DNA of 64,000 nt from a bacterium (GCA_021372535.1 JAJFUH010000029.1:1-64000), one strand, 5' to 3'. Numbered from the stretch's first letter, positions 35,204 through 44,781 are shown. Made by a program: numbers and translations. Notes: a model not told the origin generated them from the letters alone.

Positions 35204-38200
35204 TTACTTGATCAGCGTCATCTTCTGGATCTTGGTAAAGTTACCAGAGACCAGCTTGTAGAAGTACAGACCTGCTGCTACCGACTCGCCCAGTTCATTC
35301 TTGCCATCCCAAACGACCTTCTTGAAGGCGGCAGACTGATTTTCATTAACCAGTGTGCGGACCTTCTGACCGGCCATATTGTAGATAACAAGCGATACAT
35401 TACCAGACTGCGGGATCGAGTATTCGATCGTCGTGGTCGGGTTGAACGGGTTCGGGAAGTTCTGAGCGAGTGAGTACACTGTCGGAACCGCATTGAGAGT
35501 TACATTTGCAAGTTCGCTGACAGCGCTGACAGTGCTGTTAATCGCAACACTGGCATCCACGAGCTCAAAGTTCAGGTCTTTATTCGTGCCCTTGGATGTG
35601 AAGGCAATGGTGATTCCGCCATTGAATTCACCTTCCTTGAAGTACGAATTGATGGAGAGCATGCCGGGCTCGGTTTCCCTGGTGACATTGACTGTACCAA
35701 GTCCCGAAATTCCGTCATTGACAAGCTGCAGAGCTTCTGTATCGTACGACAGGGTCAGACCGAGACCGTTCAGTCCTTCAACTTCGGAAGCGCTGATGTT
35801 GAGGATGTAGGTAGCGGTAGTCTGATCATACGATGCGGTCAAGCCAAGAGCGACATCGTTCGACATCGGAAGAGCCTTTGCAGCCTTGCTGGTCTGAGAC
35901 CATGCAGAGCCGAGGAGCACCAGATCGCCGAGTCCAACCTCGCCGTCCTTGTTCAGATCGAACGCGGACACCCAGGTGGCATCGGTCTTCTTGGCAGCCC
36001 AGTTGCTTCCGAAGAGCACGAGGTCGCCAAGACCGACAACGCCGTCCGAGGTAAAGTCGGCACCGCCGGCAAATGCCATGGCGTTGGACTTCTTGGTCTC
36101 TACGGCATTGGTAAGGTCTGTAGCCTTTACATAGTATGAATAAACTGTCGAAGCGTCTTTAACAGCGTCAATGTACGAGGTCGACAGCGGTCCGGCGAAT
36201 CCTACTAATTCATATGTAGCGGATCCGGCAGCCTTTCTGTAAACTTCATATTTCTCGACACCGTAAATCGGATGCTGACCGACACCGGCCCATCCGTAGT
36301 AACCGACAATACCGTGATCCTCGGGCGCAGTCCAGCTCAGCAGAACACCGGTGTTTGCACCTTCGTTGTCATCAGCGGCAAATACGGTTATCGGGCTCGG
36401 GGCGATGTTATCGATCGCGCCGCCTTCGGCAGCTTCGCTCAGGGCGGATACGATCATTCCATCAGCAGCCTTCGCAGCGCCTTCGACCAGCATGGCAACT
36501 GCTTCGTCGCTTTCCTTCGTTGCAATTCCGAAATCGGAAACTACATCGCCGGAGGAAGCGGCAACTGCCCACTTCATGGTGCCATTGACAACCGACGGTA
36601 CCAGAACTCTGGCCATTCCATCAGTGCCAACCGCGGTCTTGGGAACCACTGCCGAGTAGACCCACTGTTTTTCAGAGGTCGTATCGGTGAGAGCAAACGT
36701 CATCTCTCTGTAGAACTGGTAGGACTTGACACGGGAATCAGTCACAGGCTTGAAGGTTGCGATGAACCAGTGTCCGTTGTCACCCGGAACGTCCTTGAGT
36801 GCAAGTTCCGTCGGGGCGGCAATCGGCAGTCCCGTATCTCCGCCGGTTCCGCCGAGAATGGTCAGAACTGCGGATGTGGCTTTGATCGTTGCATCGGTTG
36901 CCGACACGATTCTGAGTTTGTCAACACCGGATGTCGCGGTCCATACGTACTTATTAGCCGAAGCAGCAGTACGCGAACCGGGAATCATGGTGAAGGTTAC
37001 ACCGTAATCGGTCGACTGATAGACATCAACACTGTCCACCAGAGTTGAAGACCACTTGACATCGACGGCAACGCCCGCTTTTGTGGTGGTAGCACTCGTA
37101 AGCGAAGTGAGTGCAATCGACGATACACCTTCGATCAGCACGAGTCCGTGAGTGTCATAGCAGGTCAAATCTTTGTACGGTGTCGGACAGAATTCGTTGT
37201 AGACATAGTACATCTTTGCAGGGCTATAAGGATCAGCAGCGTACTCTAATCCTTCCTTCTTGGTGTCCTGCACCCTGCTGTCTTTGAATAAACATTCTGC
37301 TGTATAAACAGCATTGCTGATCTGGATGCCGTATGCCTTGGTTGCATCCCAAGTCCAGCTCGACAGCATGGGGATTTCCAGAACACCCGGACTGAGCCAC
37401 AGTTTGCCACCGAGAGCAGTCGCATGCTTTGAAGCACCAGTCGATATATTGTAGCTGCTCGAACGGTTGTCACAGATAAATGCATAGGTATCGAGCACTA
37501 AGAAAGTATCGCACTCGATCGACTTCGCGGTATCGGAAATCGCCTCGCTGAAGTACAGCGTGGTCTTTCCGGATGCGTAGACAGCCTTCATGATAACAGG
37601 CTGGACATCGTCGATAACCGCGCCGTTCGTTGCCGCGAGCGAGCTCGGGCTCGTTACGGTCGAAGCTACATCAAGTACGTTCTTCGCAAGGTCGCCAAGA
37701 CCCGGAGCGTTGGTACCGGTGCCCCAGGTGATCGTCGGAACCCATCCGGTCGAACCGTATCCGGAAATGGAATAAACCGGCGCTTTATCTTCTTCGAGCT
37801 CGAGGTACATGATGTCATCGTTATAGCCGGAAGCAACCGCAAGATTGGTACCAGCATTGGAAAATACCGGTTTTCCTGCGGCTATAGAGGCTTTCTTCCC
37901 TGCATTGTCGTTGTTGAAGAAGTTCCAGCGCAGCGTTCCGTTGTAGCCGGAAAGCTTCCATGACGCCGAAACATCGTTCGACATGGTATTCTGTGAAATG
38001 TAACCCTTGGCAAGCGTATCCTTCATCGCTTCGGAGAACTGGATCTTGATGTGGTCGACCAGTCCGTTACCGTCAGCGTCGACAGTCCACGCGCCAATAA
38101 TCCACGGAGCAACGACATCGTCGAAGATAGCGATCTTGATATCTGTACCCGATGTGGATGCAGTCGTCAAATTGTCAGCGAGTCCTGACTCATTGGCATT

Positions 38201-41200
38201 TGCATTGTCATAGAGTGCATTCATCCTGATCCAGACGAGATCGTTCTTGATATCGCCTGCAATCAGATCGGCATTGAGCTTCGCATTGAGCTGATTGGCC
38301 GCGATCTGGGTAACGATCGCAGATGTGAAGCCGCTTGCGCTCGTCGGGGTGCCGGTGTTCTCATACCCGAACAGGGTATTGGAAGCCACATTGATCGAGT
38401 CAACGGGGCAGTTCACACCGTTCGAATAATGTCCCCAAATCTGCTCGGAGAACGTGAATACAAGGTCACGGTCCGTTGCGCCGCGGTTTACCGTATACAC
38501 AACCGGCGCCGCGCCATCATACGAAGGTTTAGGATCGAACGTGGCGAGCTTGTTGCCATCGCTGTCCTTGACTATCATGGCATCGTTGTACGTGTACTTC
38601 AGGGTCGGGGTAACACCTGTGTTGGGTCCGCCCTTCTTATTGTTTATACCGGTTATATACCAGATCGATGCATCGCCTGATTTGGCTTCCATCTTAGCAG
38701 TCGCATCGTCAAAGGTAATCGTCTGATCGCCAAAGAGTGTATCGGCGACGAAATACTTGACGTTAGCGCCGGTATAAGGACCAGCAGCCGCAACACCGCC
38801 AACACTGTTGATAACCTCGGAGAACCTGAGTTCGAATCCTTCGAGATATCCGTTGCCGTTACCGTCGTTTTCGCCGGTCCGGCCGCGTTCGGCGAGACCA
38901 TCGACATCAGCGTTCACATCGAATGTGATGATGTTCGAGAAAGCTTCGGCACCCCATCCGTTAGTTATACCGGAAATGAGGAACGGTTTGGCACCGTCTT
39001 TAATGTTGCCCGCGGCAATCGTCGAATACAGATTATTCGAGAGGGTCGAGTAATCTTTGATATTGTACGTTGTTGTCGCGCTTGGCGCATAGGCCACTGT
39101 GGGAAGCATACCCGTATCGCCGCCATTCTTCATGCCGGTCGATAAGTTCGAAGCTTCCTTGAAGTAAATGGTGAGTTCCGTCCAGGTATCGCCATTCTCG
39201 GATTTATCCGCCCATGTCGGTTTACCGAAAGCCTCTGCGGATTTCAGAAGCACCCGCAGTCCTTCACTGGCTGTCAGAGCATGGGTAATGGTGAACTGGT
39301 CGATTGTATTGTCACGCTGTGTCGTAGCGCCGTCAAAATGTGCTCCTCCGGGCGTCATCACCTTCTCGGAGAAGATTACCTTGACACCGTCAACACGGCC
39401 ATCAGCACCTTCAGCTTCGAACGAGCTGTTACCGTACCGCGAGGTGTCGGTATAGGCATCCTGTGTCAGAACTTTCACGACAACAGGCGCAATACCGTCA
39501 ACTGTGGCCGGATGCTCGGCAGCGCCGATTCCGTATTTCTGGAGTGCGTTACCGGCCGAATCCGTGATCTTTCCTGTAGACGGCTCGTATGCAAACTTCG
39601 GCAACGCTTCAGAGTCGAATACGGTTGTCGAGGTGCTTTCCGTAATCTTGAATGTATACGAAGCACCGGATCCGCCGATACCGGCTTCGATGGTATACAG
39701 ACCGTTGTTCGTGCTCGAGAAGCCGGCAACATCGGTAAAGAACTGTACACCGTCGCCGCCCGGAACGATAGCGTTTTCGGAGAAAATGACCTCGATTGCG
39801 TCGAGTTTTCCGTTATTTGCAGTCGATCCGGTACCGCCGCCGCCTGCTGCGCCGATGTCACGGGTCCTGACACTCGAAACGACCATAGGAGCGCCGTCAC
39901 GGGTCTCAAGAGTCTTATAATCGGAGTAATCCGTGTTATCCGGGAAGAACCTGTTGTAGAAGAAGGCTCCTGCAGCGGTCTTCGCAAAGTCGGTGATATA
40001 CCGGTTTACAGTTGCACCGGTAACATCGTTGACAATGATAGTGGGCGTCAGACCAGTGTTCGGGGATGTTTCGGCAAGAGGAACAATCCACTTGCTTTCG
40101 GAGCTGGACCCGCTGCCCTGGTTGAACGATGTACCTTGAACCTGGTTGATATAGAACAGAACACCGGTCGTATCAGTTCCGGCGCTCACATTCCTTATAG
40201 GCTCGGAGAAAACGAACTCGATACCGTCGAGTAAACCGTTCTTCGCCTCTCCGGCGCCGATTCCGGTGTCTCTCGTGTAAGCGTCGATGAGAATCGGCCG
40301 TGCACGGTCAACCTCGACCGCCTGCGCCGAGGCCCATGAGACCACCGACTGACTTCCACCGATATCCGTGATCTTGTTGGCTCCGCCGGAGAACTGAACA
40401 TCCGGTGTAACCGCCGTATCATATGTATCCATCTTCTCTGTGAGCGTCAGCGTTACGCCATACTCGCCGGCGTTCTTGATTCCGGTGCCGCCCGCATCGA
40501 AGTTGGTCACAGGAGCGCCTGAGAGCAGATATCCGCCGCCAACCGTGAAATCATTGTTGGTTGCGGTTCCCACGGCGACCGGTACGTTGAAGAACATCGT
40601 CACATGGTCAATATGGCCGTTACGGTCGGTATCGTACACCTCGATACCGCGCGATACTGCAAGCGCCGGTACCTGTACAGGGTACGTGGTTCCGTTATAC
40701 ACCGTTACCGAACCTTCGAGCTTATACGTAACCGTCTGTGCAACGAGAATGATCGGCACATTGGCATACGAGGCATTGGTATACTTAATCGATTTCACCT
40801 CGGCGCCCGCAACGGAAGCGGATGTAGAGACAAGAAGACCGCCCACAAACGTAGCTGAGGTTACGGCCTGATTTGACTTGATATCAGCGCCGGCACCGTT
40901 TGTTGCCAAGAAAGTTGCATCGGCAGTCAGGTTATCGAGCGTATTGTAGCTGTATACGCCGAAACGAACAGTATCACCAAAACCCGCATCAACGTTATCG
41001 TAATCGTCGACAGCTTTAAGCATATTGGCGCTGGCTTTGACGAAATTGGTGGATGTGCCGTTGAGTTTCGGGTAATACTCACCCGCAACCCACTTCAGAT
41101 GTGTGGCAACGATCGCGATGTTGTCAGCAAGTCCGGCTGCGAGTGCGACATCACCGGCGGTCGGTGTTGCACCGTCGTAAACCGTGACGCCGACATTCGT

Positions 41201-41677
41201 CACCTTTCCATCGGTCAGGGTCGGTTTTGTCTTGAGGACAACGAGGAAATACTGAACCTGAGCGTCAGGAATATTGACCTGCTCACCCGAAGTGAGCGTA
41301 ATATACGTATTGTTAACTTCCGAGCCGAAACCCGACGCAGTACCTATGCAGGTGTCGTGGGTTTCGCCGAGACGCTGGAGTTTGCCGTCACGGTTGTTGT
41401 CAATCCAGACTTCAACGGAATCAATCTGAGCACTTGCCGCGGTAAGGTTACCGCCGCCGAGTGTACCATCAAGTTTGAACTTGGTAACCTTGACAGTCTG
41501 GCCTCCAAGAATATTCGTTACTACAAACGAGCTGATTACACCATAGCTGTTCGCGCCGATGTCGTTCGCCGCATCAACGTTGACAGCAACGCTGATATGG
41601 GTCGATGCAGCAAGCGCTAAAGATGGTGCAACCAGTAAAAGAACTAATAAAGATAATAAACCAATCTTTGGTTTCAT
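35204..41677 (-). CDS. Giant modular secreted protein with dockerin, cohesin-like and C-terminal sorting domains
   Basis: A 2157-residue protein with AGGAG 6 bases before its ATG. The signal peptide is MKPKIGLLSLLVLLLVAPSLALA. From about residue 340 a module recurs roughly every 130-180 residues, marked by a hydrophobic strand ending FSE: about 482 (IEFVFSEPI), 628 (IEVIFSENA), 766 (VKVIFSEKV), 948 (FELRFSEVI), 1073 (LVFTFSEQI), 1211 (IKIQFSEAM) and 1375 (TTLYFSEAI). The first, near 345, is a variant (DHVTMFFNVPV). Residues about 1870-1930 are a dockerin-like pair (DFTSDGVVGLGDLVLFG, DLNKDGEVGLGDLVLLG). A cohesin-like domain (about 1945-2065) and the NPFNPTTTIEYSI C-terminal domain follow. 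Probably a surface scaffold or S-layer-type protein. Confidence 0.85.
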   Translation of the reverse strand: MKPKIGLLSLLVLLLVAPSLALAASTHISVAVNVDAANDIGANSYGVISSFVVTNILGGQTVKVTKFKLDGTLGGGNLTAASAQIDSVEVWIDNNRDGKLQRLGETHDTCIGTASGFGSEVNNTYITLTSGEQVNIPDAQVQYFLVVLKTKPTLTDGKVTNVGVTVYDGATPTAGDVALAAGLADNIAIVATHLKWVAGEYYPKLNGTSTNFVKASANMLKAVDDYDNVDAGFGDTVRFGVYSYNTLDNLTADATFLATNGAGADIKSNQAVTSATFVGGLLVSTSASVAGAEVKSIKYTNASYANVPIILVAQTVTYKLEGSVTVYNGTTYPVQVPALAVSRGIEVYDTDRNGHIDHVTMFFNVPVAVGTATNNDFTVGGGYLLSGAPVTNFDAGGTGIKNAGEYGVTLTLTEKMDTYDTAVTPDVQFSGGANKITDIGGSQSVVSWASAQAVEVDRARPILIDAYTRDTGIGAGEAKNGLLDGIEFVFSEPIRNVSAGTDTTGVLFYINQVQGTSFNQGSGSSSESKWIVPLAETSPNTGLTPTIIVNDVTGATVNRYITDFAKTAAGAFFYNRFFPDNTDYSDYKTLETRDGAPMVVSSVRTRDIGAAGGGGTGSTANNGKLDAIEVIFSENAIVPGGDGVQFFTDVAGFSSTNNGLYTIEAGIGGSGASYTFKITESTSTTVFDSEALPKFAYEPSTGKITDSAGNALQKYGIGAAEHPATVDGIAPVVVKVLTQDAYTDTSRYGNSSFEAEGADGRVDGVKVIFSEKVMTPGGAHFDGATTQRDNTIDQFTITHALTASEGLRVLLKSAEAFGKPTWADKSENGDTWTELTIYFKEASNLSTGMKNGGDTGMLPTVAYAPSATTTYNIKDYSTLSNNLYSTIAAGNIKDGAKPFLISGITNGWGAEAFSNIITFDVNADVDGLAERGRTGENDGNGNGYLEGFELRFSEVINSVGGVAAAGPYTGANVKYFVADTLFGDQTITFDDATAKMEAKSGDASIWYITGINNKKGGPNTGVTPTLKYTYNDAMIVKDSDGNKLATFDPKPSYDGAAPVVYTVNRGATDRDLVFTFSEQIWGHYSNGVNCPVDSINVASNTLFGYENTGTPTSASGFTSAIVTQIAANQLNAKLNADLIAGDIKNDLVWIRMNALYDNANANESGLADNLTTASTSGTDIKIAIFDDVVAPWIIGAWTVDADGNGLVDHIKIQFSEAMKDTLAKGYISQNTMSNDVSASWKLSGYNGTLRWNFFNNDNAGKKASIAAGKPVFSNAGTNLAVASGYNDDIMYLELEEDKAPVYSISGYGSTGWVPTITWGTGTNAPGLGDLAKNVLDVASTVTSPSSLAATNGAVIDDVQPVIMKAVYASGKTTLYFSEAISDTAKSIECDTFLVLDTYAFICDNRSSSYNISTGASKHATALGGKLWLSPGVLEIPMLSSWTWDATKAYGIQISNAVYTAECLFKDSRVQDTKKEGLEYAADPYSPAKMYYVYNEFCPTPYKDLTCYDTHGLVLIEGVSSIALTSLTSATTTKAGVAVDVKWSSTLVDSVDVYQSTDYGVTFTMIPGSRTAASANKYVWTATSGVDKLRIVSATDATIKATSAVLTILGGTGGDTGLPIAAPTELALKDVPGDNGHWFIATFKPVTDSRVKSYQFYREMTFALTDTTSEKQWVYSAVVPKTAVGTDGMARVLVPSVVNGTMKWAVAASSGDVVSDFGIATKESDEAVAMLVEGAAKAADGMIVSALSEAAEGGAIDNIAPSPITVFAADDNEGANTGVLLSWTAPEDHGIVGYYGWAGVGQHPIYGVEKYEVYRKAAGSATYELVGFAGPLSTSYIDAVKDASTVYSYYVKATDLTNAVETKKSNAMAFAGGADFTSDGVVGLGDLVLFGSNWAAKKTDATWVSAFDLNKDGEVGLGDLVLLGSAWSQTSKAAKALPMSNDVALGLTASYDQTTATYILNISASEVEGLNGLGLTLSYDTEALQLVNDGISGLGTVNVTRETEPGMLSINSYFKEGEFNGGITIAFTSKGTNKDLNFELVDASVAINSTVSAVSELANVTLNAVPTVYSLAQNFPNPFNPTTTIEYSIPQSGNVSLVIYNMAGQKVRTLVNENQSAAFKKVVWDGKNELGESVAAGLYFYKLVSGNFTKIQKMTLIK

Positions 41678-42076
41678 CCCTATCTCCTTCCAAAGAAACG
41701 GATTAGCGATGAGTTGCTATAATTCGTAACAGTAAACTTCTTAAAAATCTTATAAAACCCTGATTCTCTCCGTTTATACCATTCACATCCCTCCTTCGAA
41801 AATTCAGGCATAACTTCACCAATGTCAGATTGTTCATTTCAAATCATCAATATTTCGCCGATTTCGGCCTGGTAAAACCTCCTTTCTGAAACTGCAAAAA
41901 CGTTTAACCCGTTTAACTGCGTCTAATTAGTATCACCCTCCTCTCATTACAAATAACTATAAAAAGACAGAGAATACCATTCGCAAATCCACATTTATCA
42001 ATACGTTAACTTGATTTCCCGAAGTGGTTTCACGTAAATCCATGCGCAAACGACAGTTTTTTCAGCCATATATGTT
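41678..42076 (-). promoter_or_regulatory. Long untranslated leader of the giant gene
   Basis: About 400 bases separate the predicted transcription start (near 42076) from the ATG. The DNA is AT-rich with no ORF or obvious protein-coding signal. I see no known riboswitch. Long leaders often stabilise mRNAs of abundant surface proteins; that reading is inference. Confidence 0.5.
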
Positions 42077-42082
42077 TGTCGA

Positions 42083-42111
42083 ATAATATTATAAATGCAT
42101 ACGCCTGTCAA
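42083..42111 (-). promoter_or_regulatory. Near-consensus promoter of the giant gene
   Basis: The minus strand has a perfect TTGACA (42106-42111), a 17-base spacer and TATTAT (42083-42088). This is one of the strongest sigma-70-type promoters in the window and is placed between the fumarase beta gene and the giant gene. Confidence 0.7.
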
Positions 42112-42319
42112 GATATTTTTTAATCTTATTATTTTTTTTACCATACTGTTTATCTGAGGAATTTCGGCACATTTACACATATTTTTTAACTTAGCCTTAA
42201 AATAGTACCAACGCAACACAAAATCGGTGATTAGGGTCACATTGTCAATTTTTTTTTTCATCCCGCTGTTTTTTTTTGCATGATGGCGGAAATAATGGTG
42301 ATTCTCCCCTCTTTTCATA

Positions 42320-42853
42320 CTACACAAACGCATTTCCACCATACATATCCATACCAACAATCAACGGTAAATCTATAACAGTAAATTCGCGCGCCGCTTC
42401 GGTGCCCAGTTCCGGAAATGCGATAATCCTCGATGCCGTTATATGTCGGGCGATCAGCGCGCCGGTTCCACCCACAGCGACAAGGTACACAGCGCGGTGT
42501 TTTTGAAGCAGTTGCACAATCTCCGCCGAACGGTTTCCCTTGCCGATGGTCATTGCAAGCCCCCGGGCGAGGAGCGGCCCGGTAAATCTGTCCATCCTGC
42601 CGGAAGTTGTCGGGCCGGCCGATCCCACCGGCATGCCGTTACGGGCGGGTGTCGGTCCGCAGTAATAGAGCGCCCTGTCTTTGAGATCGAACGGCAGTGC
42701 AATTCCCTCGCCGATCTTTCCGCACAGTATTCGGTGGACTTCGTCACGGAATACCAGCACATCGCCGCTGAGACTGACACGGTCGCCAGCCTTGAGCCCG
42801 GCCAGTGCCTTCCGGTCAAGCGGTGTTGTCATTCGTATAATATCAATGCCCAT
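42320..42853 (-). CDS. Fumarate hydratase class I, beta subunit
   Basis: A 177-residue protein corresponding to the C-terminal half of FumA/FumB or to TtdB-type subunits: LKAGDRVSLSGDVLVFRDEV, ALYYCGPTPARNG and the fumarase signature SAGPTTSGRMDRF. With the alpha subunit it hydrates fumarate to malate in the TCA cycle. L-tartrate dehydratase is the close alternative. The start has AGG 7 bases upstream. Unusually it lies 292 bases downstream of the alpha gene, with a heptamer-repeat tract in between rather than a tight junction. Confidence 0.85.
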   Translation of the reverse strand: MGIDIIRMTTPLDRKALAGLKAGDRVSLSGDVLVFRDEVHRILCGKIGEGIALPFDLKDRALYYCGPTPARNGMPVGSAGPTTSGRMDRFTGPLLARGLAMTIGKGNRSAEIVQLLQKHRAVYLVAVGGTGALIARHITASRIIAFPELGTEAAREFTVIDLPLIVGMDMYGGNAFV

Positions 42854-43036
42854 TCATGTACCTGTCAATATAAAATATACAAGGTTAACAATGAAACAAC
42901 TTTTTAATACAATTAACTTAAAATTTGTATTTGTATTTCAGAATCCTGTTATCCAGTTAAATCAGCTGAAATCATCGATCTCTTTCGGCTTCGCTGTATC
43001 CCCCATATAAAACAAAGGGAGAACCGCCCCGCTTCT

Positions 43037-43142
43037 GCCTTGCTTTTCCAGCCTTATACCTGCCTTCTCTCTTTTTTCCCTTGTGCCTTATGCCTTGTGC
43101 CTGTCTTTCCCTGCCTTATGCCTTATGCCTTATGCCTGTCTT
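43037..43142. repeat. TGCCTTA heptamer tract between fumarase genes
   Basis: The clearest parts are 43084-43102 and 43112-43139, where TGCCTTA or TGCCTTG occurs in tandem; single related units occur further left. It lies in the 292-base gap between the alpha and beta fumarase genes, which otherwise shows only an AT-rich stretch. A related string, GGCATAAGGCA, is seen near 21070 in another gap. Confidence 0.7.
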
Positions 43143-43145
43143 TTT

Positions 43146-43988
43146 TCAGAATACTATTTCCCCGTGACGGGCCGAATGACACTGTATGTTCACCGCCGCC
43201 GGAAGGCTCGCGATATGGCACGGCGCCGTTTCGATAAAAATATCGAGAGCCGTTGAATCTCCGCCGAGACCCATCGGACCGATACCGAGCTCGTTGATTT
43301 TTCGGAGCAGTTCCGTCTCCAGGTCGGCATAGAACTGATCGGGGTGACGGCTGCCGAGAGTCCTGAGAAGAGCCCGTTTCGACAGGAGCGCCGAATACTC
43401 GAAATCACCGCCCAGTCCGACGCCGACAATAACCGGGGGACATGGTTTACCGTCCGCCGCCCGTACCGTGTCGAGAATGAAATTGACTACTCCGTCACGC
43501 CCGTCCCCGGGATTAAGCATGGCAGTTCTGCTCATATTTTCACAACCCGCGCCTTTCGGGCAAAACACCAGTGAAAGCGTCTCCCCCGGTATAACAGTAT
43601 AGTGTATGACAGCAGGAGTATTATCGCCTGTGTTCACCCGGTTCAGGGGATCCCGTACGACCGACATTCTGAGTGCGCCGTCACGGTATCCTTTTCGTGT
43701 GCCTTCGTTTATCGCTGACCCGAGACCATCCCCGTCCACACTGACATTGTCGCCGACCTCCGCGAAAAAAACGGCAATTCCCGTGTCCTGACAGAGCGGC
43801 AGGCAGTCGGAGGATGCGATGTGAAAGTTTTCGATGATCTGGTCGAGAATCGATGCCACCAGAGGGATGGTTTCCCTTTCACGCTGGTGTTCGATCCCCT
43901 TGCGAACATCCTGCGGCAGATTGTAGTTGGTTTCGGCAACGAGCTTAGAAACTTCTTTAACAACGGTATCGTAGGAAATGATTTTCAT
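43146..43988 (-). CDS. Fumarate hydratase class I, alpha subunit
   Basis: A 280-residue iron-sulphur subunit (FumA N-terminal half or TtdA type). Candidate [4Fe-4S] ligands lie in LPLCQDTG and FCPKGAGCENMS, with a further cysteine in APCHIASLPAAV near the C-terminus. VGVGLGGDFEYSALLSKRALL is also typical of the family. With the beta subunit it makes a class I fumarase, an oxygen-sensitive TCA enzyme; tartrate dehydratase is the alternative. The start overlaps the MBL-fold gene by 4 bases, so the two are co-translated. Confidence 0.88.
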   Translation of the reverse strand: MKIISYDTVVKEVSKLVAETNYNLPQDVRKGIEHQRERETIPLVASILDQIIENFHIASSDCLPLCQDTGIAVFFAEVGDNVSVDGDGLGSAINEGTRKGYRDGALRMSVVRDPLNRVNTGDNTPAVIHYTVIPGETLSLVFCPKGAGCENMSRTAMLNPGDGRDGVVNFILDTVRAADGKPCPPVIVGVGLGGDFEYSALLSKRALLRTLGSRHPDQFYADLETELLRKINELGIGPMGLGGDSTALDIFIETAPCHIASLPAAVNIQCHSARHGEIVF

Positions 43989-44635
43989 CGGGCGCTTTCC
44001 ATGACGAGCACGGTGGATTCGTGCCTGCTCAGAATATCTTCGACCGTAACGGTATGCCGTTCGACACTGACAGGAATACCGGAAGTATACGTGATAAAAT
44101 CGTCCACGGTATATTTGAGAAAAGAGTTTTTCGAATTCAGAAAATGCATCGGAATTATTATATTCGGTTTAAGTGTATCCAGTATTCTCCATGCATCGAG
44201 CGGGCCTATCGTGTATACCCCTCCGGACGGTATCATGATAACCTCGGCGTTTTCGAAAGCAGAGAGTGTTTCATCCGAAGGTATATAACCCAGGTCACCC
44301 ATATGAATGAGGGTTATATTATCTGCTTCAATTCTGAAAATGATGTTTTTTCCGCGAAGCGTACCATCCCTTTCATCATGGAATGAAGAAAATCCCTCGA
44401 TATGAATCCCTCTCACATCAGTACTTCCCGGATTTCTGACTATTGCGGGAGAACCCAAGACTTCATCGACAGAACTGTGATCCCAATGATCGTGACTGAC
44501 AGTCACCACATCGGCCATTGAATTAATAGGGGTATACGTCAAACGCTCGGATGGTTTATACGGGTCGGTAATGAGCGCAGTTCCCGACGAGGTAACTACT
44601 TTGAAAGAACTGTGTCCAAACCATGTAAGCCTCAT
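43985..44635 (-). CDS. MBL-fold metal-dependent hydrolase (UlaG/UPF0173-like)
   Basis: A 216-residue metallo-beta-lactamase fold protein: RLTWFGHSSFKV, the metal motif TVSHDHWDHSSVDE, LIHMGDLGY and IIIPMHFLNS. It resembles the UPF0173/UlaG-like group of small soluble hydrolases; the substrate is not known for most members. It has no signal peptide. It is the first gene of the unit leading to the fumarase subunits through an ATGA overlap, which may only reflect shared transcription. Confidence 0.82.
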   Translation of the reverse strand: MRLTWFGHSSFKVVTSSGTALITDPYKPSERLTYTPINSMADVVTVSHDHWDHSSVDEVLGSPAIVRNPGSTDVRGIHIEGFSSFHDERDGTLRGKNIIFRIEADNITLIHMGDLGYIPSDETLSAFENAEVIMIPSGGVYTIGPLDAWRILDTLKPNIIIPMHFLNSKNSFLKYTVDDFITYTSGIPVSVERHTVTVEDILSRHESTVLVMESAR

Positions 44636-44750
44636 GCTTCACATCCCGGGTAAAGCGTTGAAATGCTCACAATGTGTTACACAAATCAAGCCACATAAAC
44701 ATACATAATGGAATGGTAAAAAGCAATCGTCATTCTACATCACAGATAAT

Positions 44751-44781
44751 AAATAAAGGCACCGAAAGGTGCCTTTTATTT
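44751..44781 (-). terminator. Intrinsic terminator after rpmA
   Basis: The minus strand forms AAAGGCACC, loop TTTC, GGTGCCTTT, then ATTTATT. The 9-bp stem (44755-44763 with 44768-44776) lies about 45 bases after the rpmA stop codon. Confidence 0.8.

Noticed and set aside
39281-40234. 317-codon ORF opposite the giant gene
   Set aside because: The giant gene has clear modules in its own frame here; the antisense product looks like reverse-frame bias.
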